Source of the DNA: Sorghum bicolor | Lineage: Eukaryota > Streptophyta > Magnoliopsida > Poales > Poaceae | DNA length: 64,000 nucleotides | NCBI RefSeq assembly: GCF_000003195.3 | Contig: NC_012870.2 | Coordinates: forward strand, 35,652,741 to 35,716,740 | Reading direction: 5' to 3' | In this document: positions 20,887 through 32,653 of the stretch, one piece after another | How positions within the stretch are numbered: the stretch's first letter is position 1 | Layout: the number at the start of each line of letters is the position of its first letter | Translations under genes and position numbers: made by a program | The notes under the pieces: generated by a model | What the model saw: only the letters and a program-made list of their open reading frames with translations | The model's database searches: none | Told to the model about the DNA's origin: nothing

Positions 20887-23184
20887 TACTCTTTATTCTG
20901 TTTAAAAATATAAAGCAAGGAGATATATTTTAGTTTCATCACAAACTCACAGAACTATCACCCAAATCTGGCTATGCAGAAACATGTGCTTTCTATTAAA
21001 TATTGGTAGATATTTAACAAACTAACAACATAGTGTGCAACGTACTAAACAGAAATATTCTAGCCAATGTGTTAACACATAAATGTAACTGCAAAGTTGT
21101 AACACAGATATATGAATAGTTACTAGTATTTCAGAGTTATATTCTTCCTCAAATCCAATCAATTTTGCTGCTGGTGCGTGAGAGTATCCTCAGATAACCT
21201 TCTCAAATTCAGTCAATGTTACTGCTGGTACATGGAACTGCCTCCATATATCCTCAGTTTGCCCTTAAAAAATCAAAGTGCTTCAGCTTGCTCAATTTAA
21301 TGAACAAAGGCATAGCTGTAACTCTAAAACAGATAAGAAGCGTAAGCAGCAGATGGCAACCTTTCCACAGAGAATTATATAGCAGCATTTTTAAGTGGCT
21401 ACGCCCAAATTATAAGTTGATAGTACCAATATTTCAAAAGAAACATCATAATTAATTTGCTAGCTTTACTGTCATCACAGTCCAATCCCCTATTTTATTT
21501 TACTAGTAAATTAATAGATTGGTACTAATAGGACCTTCGATTAAGACCCAAGCTTATGTGAATATGTGATTGAAATCTCCAGAAAATATAGATCTGTGCT
21601 AATAGCCATTTGATCCAGTACACACAACCAAGCTTACTTAAAGAGTTAAGATGGATCTGAATTTTCAACTTTGCATAGTGACCTGACTACAACAAGAAGC
21701 AAGGTGGATCTTGATTTCCAGTGAGACTTGAGATCTTATTGCAAGGAGAACAAAGGAGGGTCTGATGTCCTAGACTGTGCTTAGGCCTCGGTGTGGAGGG
21801 CGTCGGTCCGAGTAAGTATGAGCACACATGACTGAGGGCGATGGATGAGGGAGGAGGGGATGAGGAGAGGAGGCTGGACGAGCGACAGCGGTAGGGATTC
21901 GTGTGAGGGGAGTTGGATGAGGGCGGAGGAGGGAGATGGAGTGGAGGACAGACCAGTGCCAGCGGAAGTAACTTGGGAGAGCAACGATGTGAAGGGACTC
22001 GGGCGAGCTGAGGAGGAGGACGGAGAGAGCGGCGGGTCTTGTGTGTGGTGGGCTGGCGGCGGCTGGAGATAAGGTTAGGGTTTGGCCGCGCGGGAGTCTG
22101 CTATATTTTGCCGTGCAGTTGGCCTGTTGGACTTTTGGTAACATGGGGAATCAGGGAATTGGTAACCAGTACAAAATTAGCTTTTAAAAATAGAAAAAAA
22201 TATTTTAATTATAGAGAAAGCCCACTTGGTAATCGCCCGCCCGTCTCCATCGAAATCACGTGCTTCGCGGTTGGTGGGATTCAAACCTGAGACCTTGTCC
22301 TTGCGTGTAGCATCCTCTACCACTTCACATATCGCTCAGTTGTGTGTATATTAGAGTTTAGTTCCCCATATATTATCCTAAACCGAGCATATATTGATTA
22401 TTTGAGGCCCTAAACGGATTCCAACAGAAAAGTTGTCAACTATAAAGTTTCACAACTTTTCAATATCTACAACTTTTGTATTGGTAGTTTCTCCATCTGA
22501 GGTCATTTACAAAATTTGAATTTTAAATTTGAGACCAATGTAAGTTGTTTGGCTCACTGGACACTTTGCCGGCCAAAGCTATGGCACGCCACAGAGGGAA
22601 GGCAACTGTTTAGTTCAGCTTTAAGGTGAGACAGGCACATACTTTCATAGTAGAAATTTACGCCAAGGCGTGGTGGACATATTCTCTGCCACAAGTCTTC
22701 GGATGACACCACAACTGAGTGGCTGGTGTGCGCTATGAACCGACGTAGGGGAGTGTCATTGTAGGAGGCAGTGGCCTTCTCGTGACGCTGCTAGAGGGAA
22801 TGGGCCCCCGGCACCATCGAAGGGGCGCGCCGCTAGGGTTCTACCTCCAAATTATCATAAGATAAATATCTAAACTTTGTTAGAAAGTTTTTAAAACTCA
22901 CATTACAATATGGTTTTGGGGTATAATCTTTGCATAAAAAATCAAATGATTTAACATAGTGGTCTTATACATATTGCTGAAATTGGATACACATCTCACA
23001 ACTTATGTAACTATGTAAGAGATACATCCATTTTTGAATAATATATAGTGCAACCTTTTTAATATGATTTGAAAATTTTATGGTAAGATAATACAACCAT
23101 ATTATGATCTCATGCCAAATTTTAAGATTTTTGGACACCTTTAAGATATTATTATTTTTTTAGTTAGAGTCACCAAAATACTTA
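20887..23184 (-). other. 5' region of the CACTA element
   Basis: This 2.3-kb stretch lies upstream of TNPD. A GC-rich, Ser/Pro-coding stretch at 21770-22090 with CpG-rich wording looks like the promoter and untranslated first exon found near the 5' end of CACTA elements. No firm TATA box. A degenerate direct repeat of about 60 bp occurs at 21142-21262 (AATCCAATCAATTTTGCTGC, then AATTCAGTCAATGTTACTGC). A tRNA-like string is at 22240-22335. The remainder is AT-rich with nothing recognisable. Confidence 0.5.
22250..22335 (-). other. tRNA-like sequence in the CACTA element (weak)
   Basis: The minus strand contains AAGTGGTAGAGGATGCTAC, like a tRNA D-arm / A box, and 32 nt later CAGGTTTGAATCCCACC, close to the B box GGTTCGANTCC. 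I cannot fold a full cloverleaf by eye. It may be a tRNA-derived relic or SINE fragment. Confidence 0.3.
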
Positions 23185-23545
23185 TAAGCATTTCCTTGGC
23201 TACCGACCTCCAAGGAAATTAAACAACCCTCAAGGAAATGATACTTTACTTGACGGTTTAGAATAACAGCCAAGAAAATGGGTATTTTCCTTAGCGGTTG
23301 AGAATACACTCAAGGAAATAGTAATTTCATTGACTGCTTATAATCACATTCAAGGAAAATGAGTCATTTCCTTGGAGGTGATTGGAAACCGTCAAGGAAA
23401 CACCTATATTCCTTGGCAGTTAACTTAAACCTCGAAGGAATATATGTTTTCTTGAGTGTGCACTAGCACCGCCAAGGAAACTGTCATTTCCTTGGCTATT
23501 TGATTTTAGCCCCCAAGGAAAATCGGAGCCGCCAAGGCAATTCGA
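23185..23545. repeat. Right subterminal repeat array of the CACTA element
   Basis: At least twelve CCAAGGAAA / TTTCCTTGG motifs in both orientations, about 20-40 bp apart, with flanking words like those at the left end (GCCGCCAAGG, CCTCAAGGAAA). Confidence 0.85.
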
Positions 23546-23558
23546 GTTTTCTGTAGTG
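23529..23558 (-). repeat. Right terminal inverted repeat of the CACTA element
   Basis: Ends ...TCTGTAGTG. Read inward on the minus strand it is CACTACAGAAAACTCGAATT followed by GCCTTGGCGG. The target copy ATA follows. Confidence 0.9.
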
Positions 23559-23561
23559 ATA

Positions 23562-24301
23562 AACCAAAGAACAATAAAACAAAGAACTTACTAGAATTTA
23601 GAAATCGAAATACTAAATAATCCTAGGAGCAAGCGTCAGGTTAGGAGTCTTGATCCCGCAGGTACAACCTCGGAGTAGACACCGATAGTCCGGGCTTCCT
23701 CCGATCTACACCTCCACTCTATCTCTCTCAATCTAGAAGAACTAACTCTAATCTCACATTGGATGCTAAGCCCTAGGAGATTGGAACCCTAGAGGGACCT
23801 CTCTCTCTGAATCCTCTCTAGAAAATATGCTAGTGAATAATGGGATTGTCCTCCTCTAGGGGCCAGGGGCGTTGCTTATATAGCCCTCTCAAATGAACGC
23901 GGGCTGTCGGATCAAACCGACCTTAATTGAACGGTTTTCCTTGATCCTCAGAGGCGGTGGAACATTATCCGCGAGACTCATGCTGATTGGCCACCATAGT
24001 GGGGCGGGCGCCCTAGGGGGCAGGGCGGGCGCCATGCTGGGCCCGCTTGACCTCCCGCACATTCGTGTGGCTTATGGAGTCTTCTAGACCGAGGAAAACT
24101 GGTGCACACGTTAGTATCTCTATGTAAACCCGACGTGTGGGACTTTCCTCCATATATCCTGATAACCCCCTGTAGAAATAGATAAACAGCAAAACTCATG
24201 GAATTCTATCAAATCAAACCCTAATTCTAGGTGTTGCTTGCATATGGATCCTTTTCCTTGTTTATTTGATGATTAAAATTAATACTTATGGACCGTCAAC
24301 A
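23562..24301 (-). repeat. Solo LTR C, second segment
   Basis: Resumes the LTR after the CACTA insertion and ends GACCGTCAACA. A TATATA box lies at 23877-23882 (minus strand) with the GC dyad pair GGGCGGGCGCCC at 24002-24013 and GGGCGGGCGCC at 24023-24033, starts 21 bp apart. An ORF at 23893-24087 only reads through this region. Confidence 0.85.
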
Positions 24302-26763
24302 CCGAGTCGGCCTCGATTCTCCTTCTGGCAGTCCCGATTCCTTCGGGATATGATCACCCCAATCCTTTCTAAAGCCTTGCGGAATTCTTTATACTCCGTT
24401 TTCTCTTTTCAAGCCATGGTAGGAGCCATAACCGACGTCGCAGCCAAGCTTTGGATCTTGCCACCGAGCCGTCTCGTCCGCCATCGTGGTCTTCGCTCTT
24501 TGCTGCAGCTAGGGCACTGGAAATCTCTTGCCAAGGTTCGGATTGAGGTGAAGAAGATGTAGAGCCACATCTCATTTCTCAGTCGCGCTCTACTGCTCCC
24601 TAATCCCCACCGAACTTTGCAGGGCTACTCCAACCCGCCATCGCATTACGCCCAGCTTCTCTGAGCTCTCTCCAATCGTCATAGGACCCTAGGTGAGTTT
24701 GCTTGAGTCCCGCTTCGTCCCCATGCCCTCGGTTCCATTTTTGGTGGATCGTAGCACCTAGTTCGCGAGCTCCGGCAAGGAGTTTGGCCTCACGGCCATG
24801 GCACCGTCGTGTAAGTCACCGCCGGTGGGCCGTTTCCACCAGAACGAATCTTGGCCATAGATTGTGAAATCAAGCGCTAGGATTAGAAGATACCCCTTCG
24901 GGGTAACTTTTGCTAAAGAGCCCCTAGGCAATTCCATATTAGAACCCGCCATCCCTTGACGTATTCTCTAGTTTACGCTTTTCAGTTTAGATTTTAGAAA
25001 ACGTAATTCTTATCTATTTAAATCAAAATACATTTTCTGATAATTGCAGTTTTGCCACTAGATTTGAATTGCTTATAAAATGCTCATTTTAACACCGATT
25101 AGACCCGCTCAAATTGCGTTAGGTTCATTTTTGTGAGCACTACGTGTTAGTATCACTGTAGTTTCAGTTTCTAACTTTTTATTTTCGTGGTCCTATTTAA
25201 TTAATTATTCTTTTATAGGAAATCTTAGAAAATTCATAACTTCTACGTTTTAATTCCGATTTTCATGATCTTTACGTCTGTGTGATCGTAGCGCTACGTA
25301 GAACATTTTCATAAACTTTTATATTTGTTTTATCACTGTTGGTGTATTGTTATAATTATAGCTTGTTGCTTGGTGTATGAATGTTTCCGTTGGAATGCGT
25401 GTTGTTGATTGATGATCGAGTATAGACGGTGAGCAATACGTTGGTGATCAAGGCCATGTCTTTGGCGACCAGCAGCAGTCTCAAGAGAGCTTTGATCAAG
25501 GCAAGTATAACTTGGGACTATCATTATTACCTATTCACATATAATACAATATATCATATGCATGTGTCTACCTTGACAACCCTAGTGAAATCATAGATGA
25601 TTGTTATCTAAATTCCTTGGTACCTATTTGGATATGCATTTTGGGTAGTTCTTGCTAGTGCTTGATAATTAATCCATGATCTTGTAACATGAATATTTGG
25701 ATATACAATAAACAATAAAATAAGCTTTCTAGCAACTTGAACATAAAGGGTGGTAAGAACTCTGGCTTTTGCTAGATTGATCTTGACCTTCCATAAGGAC
25801 TTATCCCTTGGCAAAAGTTGGGACAACTCGTACAACCATGAGAGCTATGTGGCTTTGGTTTTAGCTCAGTATGAGGACCTTTTTCTAGCTTGTTAGCGGT
25901 TACCTTAAATGGCTTAAGAATGGCTAGACACGTTGGGTATAGTGCGACCTCTATCTGTGTGTATAGGCTGTGTGTTATGTGCCACGGAAGGGGGGCTCTA
26001 TATCTGCCTGCCAAGTGAATCTAATGGCCCTAACTTGTTAGACAAAAACTTTGAAAGGCTTCATAGTGAACCCTGCCGGCTTTCCTTGGGAGTGAGCTAA
26101 GACGTCAACGGGCCTCGGGTGAAAGGGTAAATTACGACTCATGGGTAAAGATGTACAACCTCTGCAGAGTGCTAAATCGGGTAAACTAGCCATGCCCATG
26201 GATACGGGCGGTGTGGAAAAATAAAAGAATAGATGGATACTGATGATCATGATTAATGATGATAAATGATGGTTTATTATATTGTTTATATGTGTTATTC
26301 TTAATTCTTGTATACATTGATCATGTGGTTATGGGATTAGTTATGCTACCTTGATATTTGCTATCTAAATATAAACCTGCTACCTACATATAAAAGCTAA
26401 ATGTAGTCAAACTAGTGTCACCCAATTGAGCCTCATGAACCCCTGGTTATACTTGTTGAGTACGATATGTGCTCACTCTTGCTATTTCACAACACCTCAG
26501 GATATCCTAATGAAGATGACTGGAATGAGGACTACCATTATGAGTACTAGGCTTGGAGTCAACCAGTCGACTGTGTCCCTATGTGGAGCTTCCGTCGAGA
26601 GTTTCTTTACTTGTTTAAAACTATTTAATGAGTATTATTCTGCTATGTAATAAACACTATGATGGTACTATTTGAGATTTGTCAACTTATGTGTGCGACT
26701 GTTTCTGGGGCGCACATAAGCCTTTTATGCACTCTATTTCGTTCTTGAAATTTGGGTGTGACA
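24302..26763 (+). repeat. 3' LTR of element D, second segment
   Basis: Continues the LTR interrupted at 12636, giving about 2.9 kb in all, and ends GGGTGTGACA. It contains the AT-rich middle and a 3' portion with a short open stretch (GACTGGAATGAGGACTACCA near 26518) of a kind I associate with Tekay/Del-type LTRs. No gene is supported here. Confidence 0.7.
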
Positions 26764-27997
26764 CGTACCACCAGGAGAAAATAAGAAGAGGCTCATTTAC
26801 AAAAGTCGTCTCCACATATGGGATCCACCCTACCTCTTTCAGGTATGCTCAGATGGGTTGCTTAGAAGATGTGTACCAGTGGAGGAGGGCATGCAGATCA
26901 TTCAAAAATGTCTTTCATCACCTTATGGAGGTCATTATGGGGTATTCCGTACTCATGAAAAAATTTGGCAGAGTGGTTTCTTCTGGCTAACCATGTATGA
27001 GGACACCAAAGATTTCATCTGAAGATGTGGGTCGTGTCAGAGGCATGGAAATATCAATACTAGAGATGTTATGCCACTCACCAACAATCTTCAGATAGTG
27101 TGATGTTTGGGGAATTGATTATATGGGACCATTTGTGAAATCATGGAATTATGAGTACATTTTGGTGGTAGTTGACTATGTATCCAAGTGGGTAGGCCAT
27201 GCCATGCAAGACGGCTGATTCAAGACATTCATAGAGGATGTTTGAAGAGGTTCTATTTCCGAGATTTGGAACACCTAGGATGGAAGTGATGGAGGAACAC
27301 ATTTCACTGATAAGAAGTTTCAACTCATACCTACAAGCTCATGGAATACGACATAATGTTGCTACTCCATATCATCCTCAGACAAGTGGCCAGGTTGAAA
27401 CATCAAATAAACAAATCAAGAACATTCTCTAGAAAATAGTAAATGAGATGGGAACTTTATCGAAGGATCGGTTACCAGATGCACTATGGGCATACTGGAC
27501 AGCTTATAAAACACCTTTGGGTATGCACCATTTCAACTGATATATGGTAAGACCTGCCACTTGCCGGTTGAACTAGAATATAAAGCTCATTGGGCTATCA
27601 AAAGATGGAATATGGATTTAGAAGCTGGTGGAGAGAGAAGAAAAATGCAATTATCAGAACAAGAAAAGTGGAGAGAAAAGGTGTATCACAATTCGAAGAT
27701 CTACAAAGAAAGAACGAAGAGATGGCATGACAAGAGGATCAAGAAGAAAGAATTTACACCAGGACATTAGGTATTACTTTTTAATTCCAGGTTCAAATTA
27801 TTCGGGCTTAGAAAATTGAGGAGGAAATGGGAAGGACCCTTCACCATCGTGAATTCATCACCACACGAAGCGGTAACTCTACAACCAAGCGAAGGTACAC
27901 TATTCAAGGTAAATGGACACTGACTTAAACTTTATTTAGAACCATTTGATTTAGGAGTAGTTGATGAAATAGAATTTATCCAATTACCAACATATTA
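26764..27997 (+). pseudogene. Integrase part of pol, element E
   Basis: This is collinear with the integrase end of G (about 49470-50721). It includes the HHCC zinc finger ([20 protein letters not shown], then CGSCQRHG), the core motif WGIDYMGPF and the C-terminal KLFG...KWEGPF region. Many stops and shifts break it, and the region of the second catalytic Asp (27270-27310) is scrambled. The third catalytic site survives as [14 protein letters not shown] near 27383. Longest open pieces are 27238-27432 and 27561-27770. Non-functional. Confidence 0.85.
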
Positions 27998-28075
27998 AGC
28001 TCTATTTATTCCGGTATGAAAATTTATCCGAAAACATGTCTATCAAAAAATAGGAGTCTAAAGGCACCACGCAGA

Positions 28076-28300
28076 AGGGCACCCGAGGTGGGCACCTGGT
28101 GGGGCTGGCCGGCGCCTATGTGGGGCTGGTAGGTGCCCCCCTGCCACCTCTCGTCCCAACTCTGGTTCCCTGTCCTTCTACACCCTTCCTACGAATATTC
28201 GCGTAATATCAAATTGCGTTCGGATATTCTTTCATACGGATCTCGTAGAGCCTAGGATTTGTCCACATCCTATCTCCTAAAAACCCACATAAATACATAC
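28076..28300 (+). promoter_or_regulatory. Internal promoter-like region of element E
   Basis: GC-rich dyad-like units (AGGTGGGCACCT at 28086-28097, GGCCGGCGCC near 28107, and GGTAGGTGCCCCC near 28128) precede a CATAAATA box at 28288-28295, which lies 90 bp before the ATG of the third ORF. The same layout occurs in F and G. Confidence 0.5.
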
Positions 28301-28377
28301 GTAGACCCTCGACAATAGTATCCCATAACCAGCCACCTCTTTCCTTAGAGAAGCTCTCCTATTTAGATCTATTAGCA

Positions 28378-29078
28378 ATGGTGGGCAAGGCAATCATCTC
28401 CTACGGCATGGACTTCAACAACATCCCCAGCGATGACTTGAAGGCCCTCGTCCTCGCACAGCTGAAGCCACACGCCATTGTGCCACCAAAGCAAGTTGCG
28501 ATGGTGCCCCAGTGTAATGAGCAAGCCTACCATGTACAAGATCCATCTGCTCTTTCTCCACCTCCGACAAGGCTGCTACTTGAAGGAGGTACTAAGGGGA
28601 AGCAAATTGCTATCCCGAACGGTACTCCGCTACTTCCACCTAAGGCCAATAAACGGCTCTTGTCGGAACAAACCGACAAGAACGGAAGCTGATATGTGTC
28701 AAGTACACCACTGCTCGTCCTGTTATCCAAGGAGTTCGCGCAAACCCTAATGAGGTATGCTACACTGAGCATATCACACCTAAGCCCAAGCCCAAGAGGA
28801 AGAGAGCATCATCTGCATTAGCACTGGTGAAAGTTCCTAAGTAGCCAGTACCTACTTTAGGCAGCCTCAACGAGAAGCTTGAAAGCCTCTCTGACATTGT
28901 CAAGGGTATGAAAAAATCCAACAATCTGAGGGATAAGCTCATTGAAGGCATTGATAATCAGTTAGGGATCAGTCTCAAGTTAATCCGCACACTCAAGGGT
29001 GATAAAGACAAGCTTGAAGCAGAGGTTGCAGCCTTCCAAGAAGTAATTCTGGGCTTCAACAATGAAGGGCAGCCTTAG
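28378..29078 (+). pseudogene. Third ORF (post-pol, coiled-coil protein) of element E
   Basis: Starts MVGKAIISYGMDFNNIP and is open to 28692. After a frameshift near 28690 it continues in another frame with a basic PKPKPKRKRAS stretch, a stop near 28842, and a heptad-rich C-terminus (LNEKLESLSDIVKGMKK, then LKGDKDKLEAEVAAFQEV) to about 29078. The middle aligns with the third ORF of G (PIGTRVLPPRPNER in G, PNGTPLLPPKANKR in E). It occupies the env-like position of Athila elements but has no signal peptide or membrane segment that I can see. Function unknown. Confidence 0.65.
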
Positions 29079-29270
29079 TTGCCTAGTTATCTATTAATAA
29101 GGCACAATTCTGCTAGGTTTGGCTAGTTAATTAGGTCAATCGAGTCATAAATTTTTCTTAGGATAAAGCCTAATGAGCTAGGGCAGTCGTTAGCTTAGTC
29201 GTTAAAGCGTCTATTAAATTATATATTATCACCGCCATGAATAAATAAAGTGCCTTATCTCTTATCTACT

Positions 29271-30342
29271 TGTCAAGGGTGTCAATAAGGGGTACCCCAG
29301 CGAACATTCATAATGAAAAGATCCCAAGACAACTCGAGGGTCAGGCTCAACGACGCAGCACGGGCATAAGATCGTCAACAATCGCCGCTAGACCCACAGC
29401 CTCGAATAAGGAATACGATCGAGCGAACGGCCTAGCGCTCGATCACCCGCGGCTATCGATTATGGAAAGGGTGTCGAGCGAATTGGCAGGCCTCGAGCGC
29501 AAAAGCGCTCCCCCACCACATATCGTGGGTATGGAAGCCAGGGCATTTAATGCGACTGACATGCTCCCACCTAACCCGATAGTCACAGGGAACATGATAG
29601 GGAGTATGCACCCGTCAAATCCCCTTTTTTCCAGCTTTATCCTCAAAATCGAAGAAAGGTACAAGCCGGTACAGTACAGCAAGCGTAATATCTCGTCATG
29701 ACAGCCCTCGAGGCAGCAAAGTCAGCGCTCCTGTATGACAATACCGCTTGTACCATCAGACCCTCGAGTGTGCACGCTCCTTCCTAGGGAAGAATCAGGC
29801 GACGAAAGTCAACGCTCCGACTACCCGGACACGACGACTGCGGCGACGTACAAGCACGTGCAAGTCTGAGCCAATACCAAACAATATATAGGGATAAGCT
29901 CAGGAGACACACGTGCCATCATCACCAAAGTACACCGTAATAAGACGGCTCGAGACCACGCCGATACGGAGGCCTCGAGTAGGTCAACGCCATACCCCTA
30001 TCTAGGCCTACTCAGACACCTATACCCTGTAACCTAGGCCACCCCTTAGAACTATAAAATGGGACGCTGAGGATGATATCGCAGGAGACACACAGAACAC
30101 CATTCATACACCACCACAACTGGCTAAGACTCAGAACTCCCAGTTGGATCCACTTGTATTCGCCCCTATACAAGCACTTAGGTGCGAGCAAATACACATT
30201 CTCCCCCCCCACTGGACGTAGGGCCTTCCTTTGCCCGAACTAGGATAAATCCTTGTGTCATTCATGCATAACCATCTAGAAAAGAGAGCACGCACAAAAA
30301 TTCACTCATTGGTGTTACCCCCCCCCCCCCGAGGTCAAAACA
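29271..30342 (+). repeat. 5' LTR of element I
   Basis: Starts TGTCAAGGGTGTC and ends about ...GGTCAAAACA before the PBS. CTATAAAA at 30052-30059 is a good TATA box. The string CTCGAG/CTCGAGCG is frequent. A run of 12-13 C at 30318-30330 may contain length errors. The start is placed by TG and the change from E sequence; the 3' LTR is not in the window for comparison. Confidence 0.75.
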
Positions 30343-30350
30343 CCTATAGT

Positions 30351-30368
30351 TGGTGCGCCAGGTAGGGG
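30351..30368 (+). other. Primer-binding site of element I
   Basis: TGGTGCGCCAGGTAGGGG follows the LTR by 8 nt. It resembles the TGGCGCGCCAGGTAGGGG type seen in Tat-lineage elements. I do not assign the tRNA. Confidence 0.7.
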
Positions 30369-30405
30369 CCCTGCGTGTTACTATCGATTTCCCGTCTTTT
30401 TTCGG

Positions 30406-31446
30406 ATGGCCACTCACGTCTCTCCGATCTCACGCTCCACGGTGATCTGGTTCAAGAGCCTTGAGTTCATGTCCACTGGTTTCGGCTATGACATGATCCT
30501 GCTCTCAGTCAGAGGACCAGGAGGGGCTCGCATCATGCCCACGCGATCAAAGGTCCCATGGTGGCCTCACCACCATGCTTCCCCGCCCAAGAGGAGGCGT
30601 GATCAGCATCGCCACTGCCCCACCGCTATTACACGATCGTCACCCCGTGCAAGACAGACAATGGTGGAGGGGCTGACAGCTCCGTGCATCGAGGCGGCAG
30701 ACATGATGGCTAGTCAACGGAGCGGCCGCACGATAGCACCAAAGGACAGGTTACCCCATGCACCATCACCACCATCTGCTCTACTGCCACATGTCCTGTT
30801 CACCACAAGGCGGATGCTCCCATACGGCTTGGACAACGCTGCAACATCACTCGCTAGAACGATATGTCCAGGCGCCAGCATGTGCGTGGAGCGGCCACTG
30901 GCCCTCCCATGTGACTTGGAGATGCCATAGGAGGCTCAGCAGGTGGCTGAGTGTCCAGGCTTTCCCCAGATATGCAGGCCTCGACGCTTGGGACCTGGGC
31001 GATACACCCTCACCACGCTCAGGCAGCAGTTGGCGGAGGAATGGCGTGGATGCTTCTACACCACCGAGCCAGACCCCGACTCCAAGTCCGACAACTACAA
31101 CCCCACAAGGGAGTGCTTCCATGTCAATGGGGCTGTGGCTACCACGGACGACATGGAGGACGCCGCTGCCGGTGCTCGAGCTCCCGCAGCAGAGGGAGAC
31201 CCTAGGACACCTGGGAATGACGGACAGGTGGAGCCGCCCTCTCAAGACGACAAAGTCGCGCAGCTTGCGCAGTTGCATGAGCTAAAGGCCAAGATCCACA
31301 AACACCGAGAACGCCTCAGCTAGCTAGAGCGGGCCCTCGAGCAAGATCAACCGCACCCGCACGACGGCAGCACGAGCGGACGTGCTCGGGACGTGTACCG
31401 ATAAAATCATTGGGATGAAGAGCCTGAACAACTCATCAACTGTTTC
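30406..31446 (+). pseudogene. 5' leader/gag N-terminal region of element I (interrupted by H)
   Basis: Two open pieces, 30406-30930 and 30943-31323, lie in different frames. The second includes RRLGPGRYTLTTLRQQLAEE and a helical stretch LAQLHELKAKIHKHRERL. The region ends where H enters at 31446. The continuation is at 58524. Reading frame is not maintained and the function of this leading part is not clear. Confidence 0.55.
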
Positions 31447-32638
31447 TGATATGACCATGCCACCAAGCAACATGTCACAAGCTCCAAGTCAAGCTACACC
31501 CACTCAAGTTTCACCTACACCGACACCAGCTCAAGTCATCGATGGACCGATTACACGTAGTCGTGCAAAGAAGCTACAACAAGAGGTCCACGCGCTACTT
31601 TGTGAGATTTATTTTAACATTAATGAGAATTATATACTACCTAAGTGTTGTACCTTGATTGTACTCAGGTATATAGAAGAAGAGAAGGAAGAATCGGACC
31701 ATGAAGAACGGACGTGCAAGTTCCAGAAGAAGTCAAAAACGTACCAGTGGAAGTCAAAAACGGACCAGTACAAAGAATCTTCATAACTTTTTACTCACAA
31801 AAGCTATGAAGGTCCATGAGCACTTGATGGAAAGCTTGACGAGTCTACTGTCCAATGAATCTAGTGGCGACCAATTTGGATGCTCCATATTGCCTGCAGA
31901 CCAGAATTAGTACAGACTGCTCAGAAGGTCAACAGTCTGTCGTGACAGAATATTGGTACAATTTGCCAAGTAAAACTGTACCAATCTACAGCGTTTCATG
32001 GTGCATGGCATACATTGATGGAAAGCACTTGGAGTCTAGTTTCACACCCAAAAAACGGTTCATCATTTGGGCTTCCCAATAAAAAGTTATGGTCAGTTTA
32101 TTGGAAACTGCTCTGGAGGCCAACAGTCACGCGAAGCCACTTCGAGAATCCATTTCGAGGGGACCTTTCACATTGCCTTCCCTCAGAAACTCTATTTTGT
32201 TTTCATACCTATCTAGCAGGGCTGTTGCTAGTATAAATATCCCCTAAGACTCATTGTAATCAAAGACTTTGATAATTGAAATACAGAACCCCTTCTTTCA
32301 GCTGCGAGCTAACAAATTCAAAGAGTGATCTCTACCCCTTTGCTCTTGTGATTTCCTCACGGGATTACATAGGCGGCGGCTTCATCCGCTCCCAATTGGT
32401 GCTCCTACTCCCTTCAAGGTATTCCTTGATTGATTGTAGGCTGTGTTGGTTGGTTCTTTGAGAGTGTGGTTGGGCGAATCCTCGATTCAGGTTGCCGGTT
32501 AAAGACGGTGGTTGGCTTCGAGTTCTATTTGCCAGGTTGCACTAGTTATCGCTGCTTGCAGCAAGTTATCCGGCTGTTCTTCAGCTAGTTATCGGTGTTA
32601 ATCCTATGTCGTGAAGATCGGGACAACGTGTCGCATCA
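31447..32638 (+). repeat. 5' LTR of element H
   Basis: TATAAATA at 32232-32239 is the TATA box. The 5' part encodes the pol C-terminal tail in the 3' copy, so ORFs here (31382-31786) are shadows of that coding sequence. Confidence 0.92.
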
Positions 32639-32640
32639 TC

Positions 32641-32653
32641 TGGTATCAAAGCT
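32641..32653 (+). other. Primer-binding site of element H (initiator tRNA-Met type)
   Basis: TGGTATCAAAGCT follows the LTR by 2 nt and differs by one base from TGGTATCAGAGC, the complement of the plant initiator tRNA-Met 3' end. Confidence 0.8.

Larger units (their letters stand above)
13114..23558 (-). mobile_element. Complete CACTA (En/Spm-type) DNA transposon
   Basis: The ends are CACTACCACAATCTCGAATT (left) and, on the other strand, CACTACAGAAAACTCGAATT (right). The element is bordered by a perfect 3-bp target duplication ATA (13111-13113 and 23559-23561). Both ends carry arrays of TNPA-type subterminal repeats built on CCAAGGAAA. Two genes run leftward: TNPD-like (20886-17229) and TNPA-like (17018-14061). 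The 10.4-kb length and two-gene layout fit autonomous CACTA elements, but each gene has nonsense or frameshift changes. It is inserted in solo LTR C. Confidence 0.95.
12006..26763 (+). mobile_element. Element D: 3' end of a Tekay/Del-type chromovirus
   Basis: The + strand element is visible from its pol 3' end (interrupted by A at 12005) through a polypurine tract to a long 3' LTR ending ...GGGTGTGACA at 26763. At 26764 the sequence returns to integrase coding of element E, so D is inserted in E. The C-terminal chromodomain, the TGTAACATCC LTR start and the reconstructed LTR of about 2.9 kb fit the Tekay/Del clade. Its LTR is itself split by solo LTR C. Confidence 0.75.
26764..29270 (+). mobile_element. 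Element E: degraded Athila-type retrotransposon (outermost visible layer)
   Basis: Only an internal piece is visible: integrase remnant, internal promoter-like region, third ORF and start of the 3' UTR. It is cut on the left by D, which entered pol at the codons for VPPGxNKK, and on the right by the LTR of I at 29271. Sequence and order match element G closely. Its LTRs are outside the window. Confidence 0.85.

Noticed and set aside
21770..22144. 124-codon Ser/Pro-rich minus-strand frame in the CACTA element
   Set aside because: A GC-rich promoter or leader region with simple composition; overlapping frames look alike and no splice evidence supports coding.
24266..24562. 98-codon + strand frame and overlapping minus frame
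   Set aside because: It begins in solo LTR C and crosses into the LTR of D, so it cannot be an original gene.
30318..30330. Long C run in the LTR of I as a possible G-quadruplex site
   Set aside because: A single homopolymer whose length is easily wrong in assembly; there is no second copy to compare.
30847..31278. 143-codon minus-strand frame opposite the leader of I
   Set aside because: Shadow of the GC-rich sense frame with no similarity of its own.
31382..31786. 134-codon + strand frame in the 5' LTR of H
   Set aside because: It duplicates the LTR-encoded end of pol and is not a separate gene.
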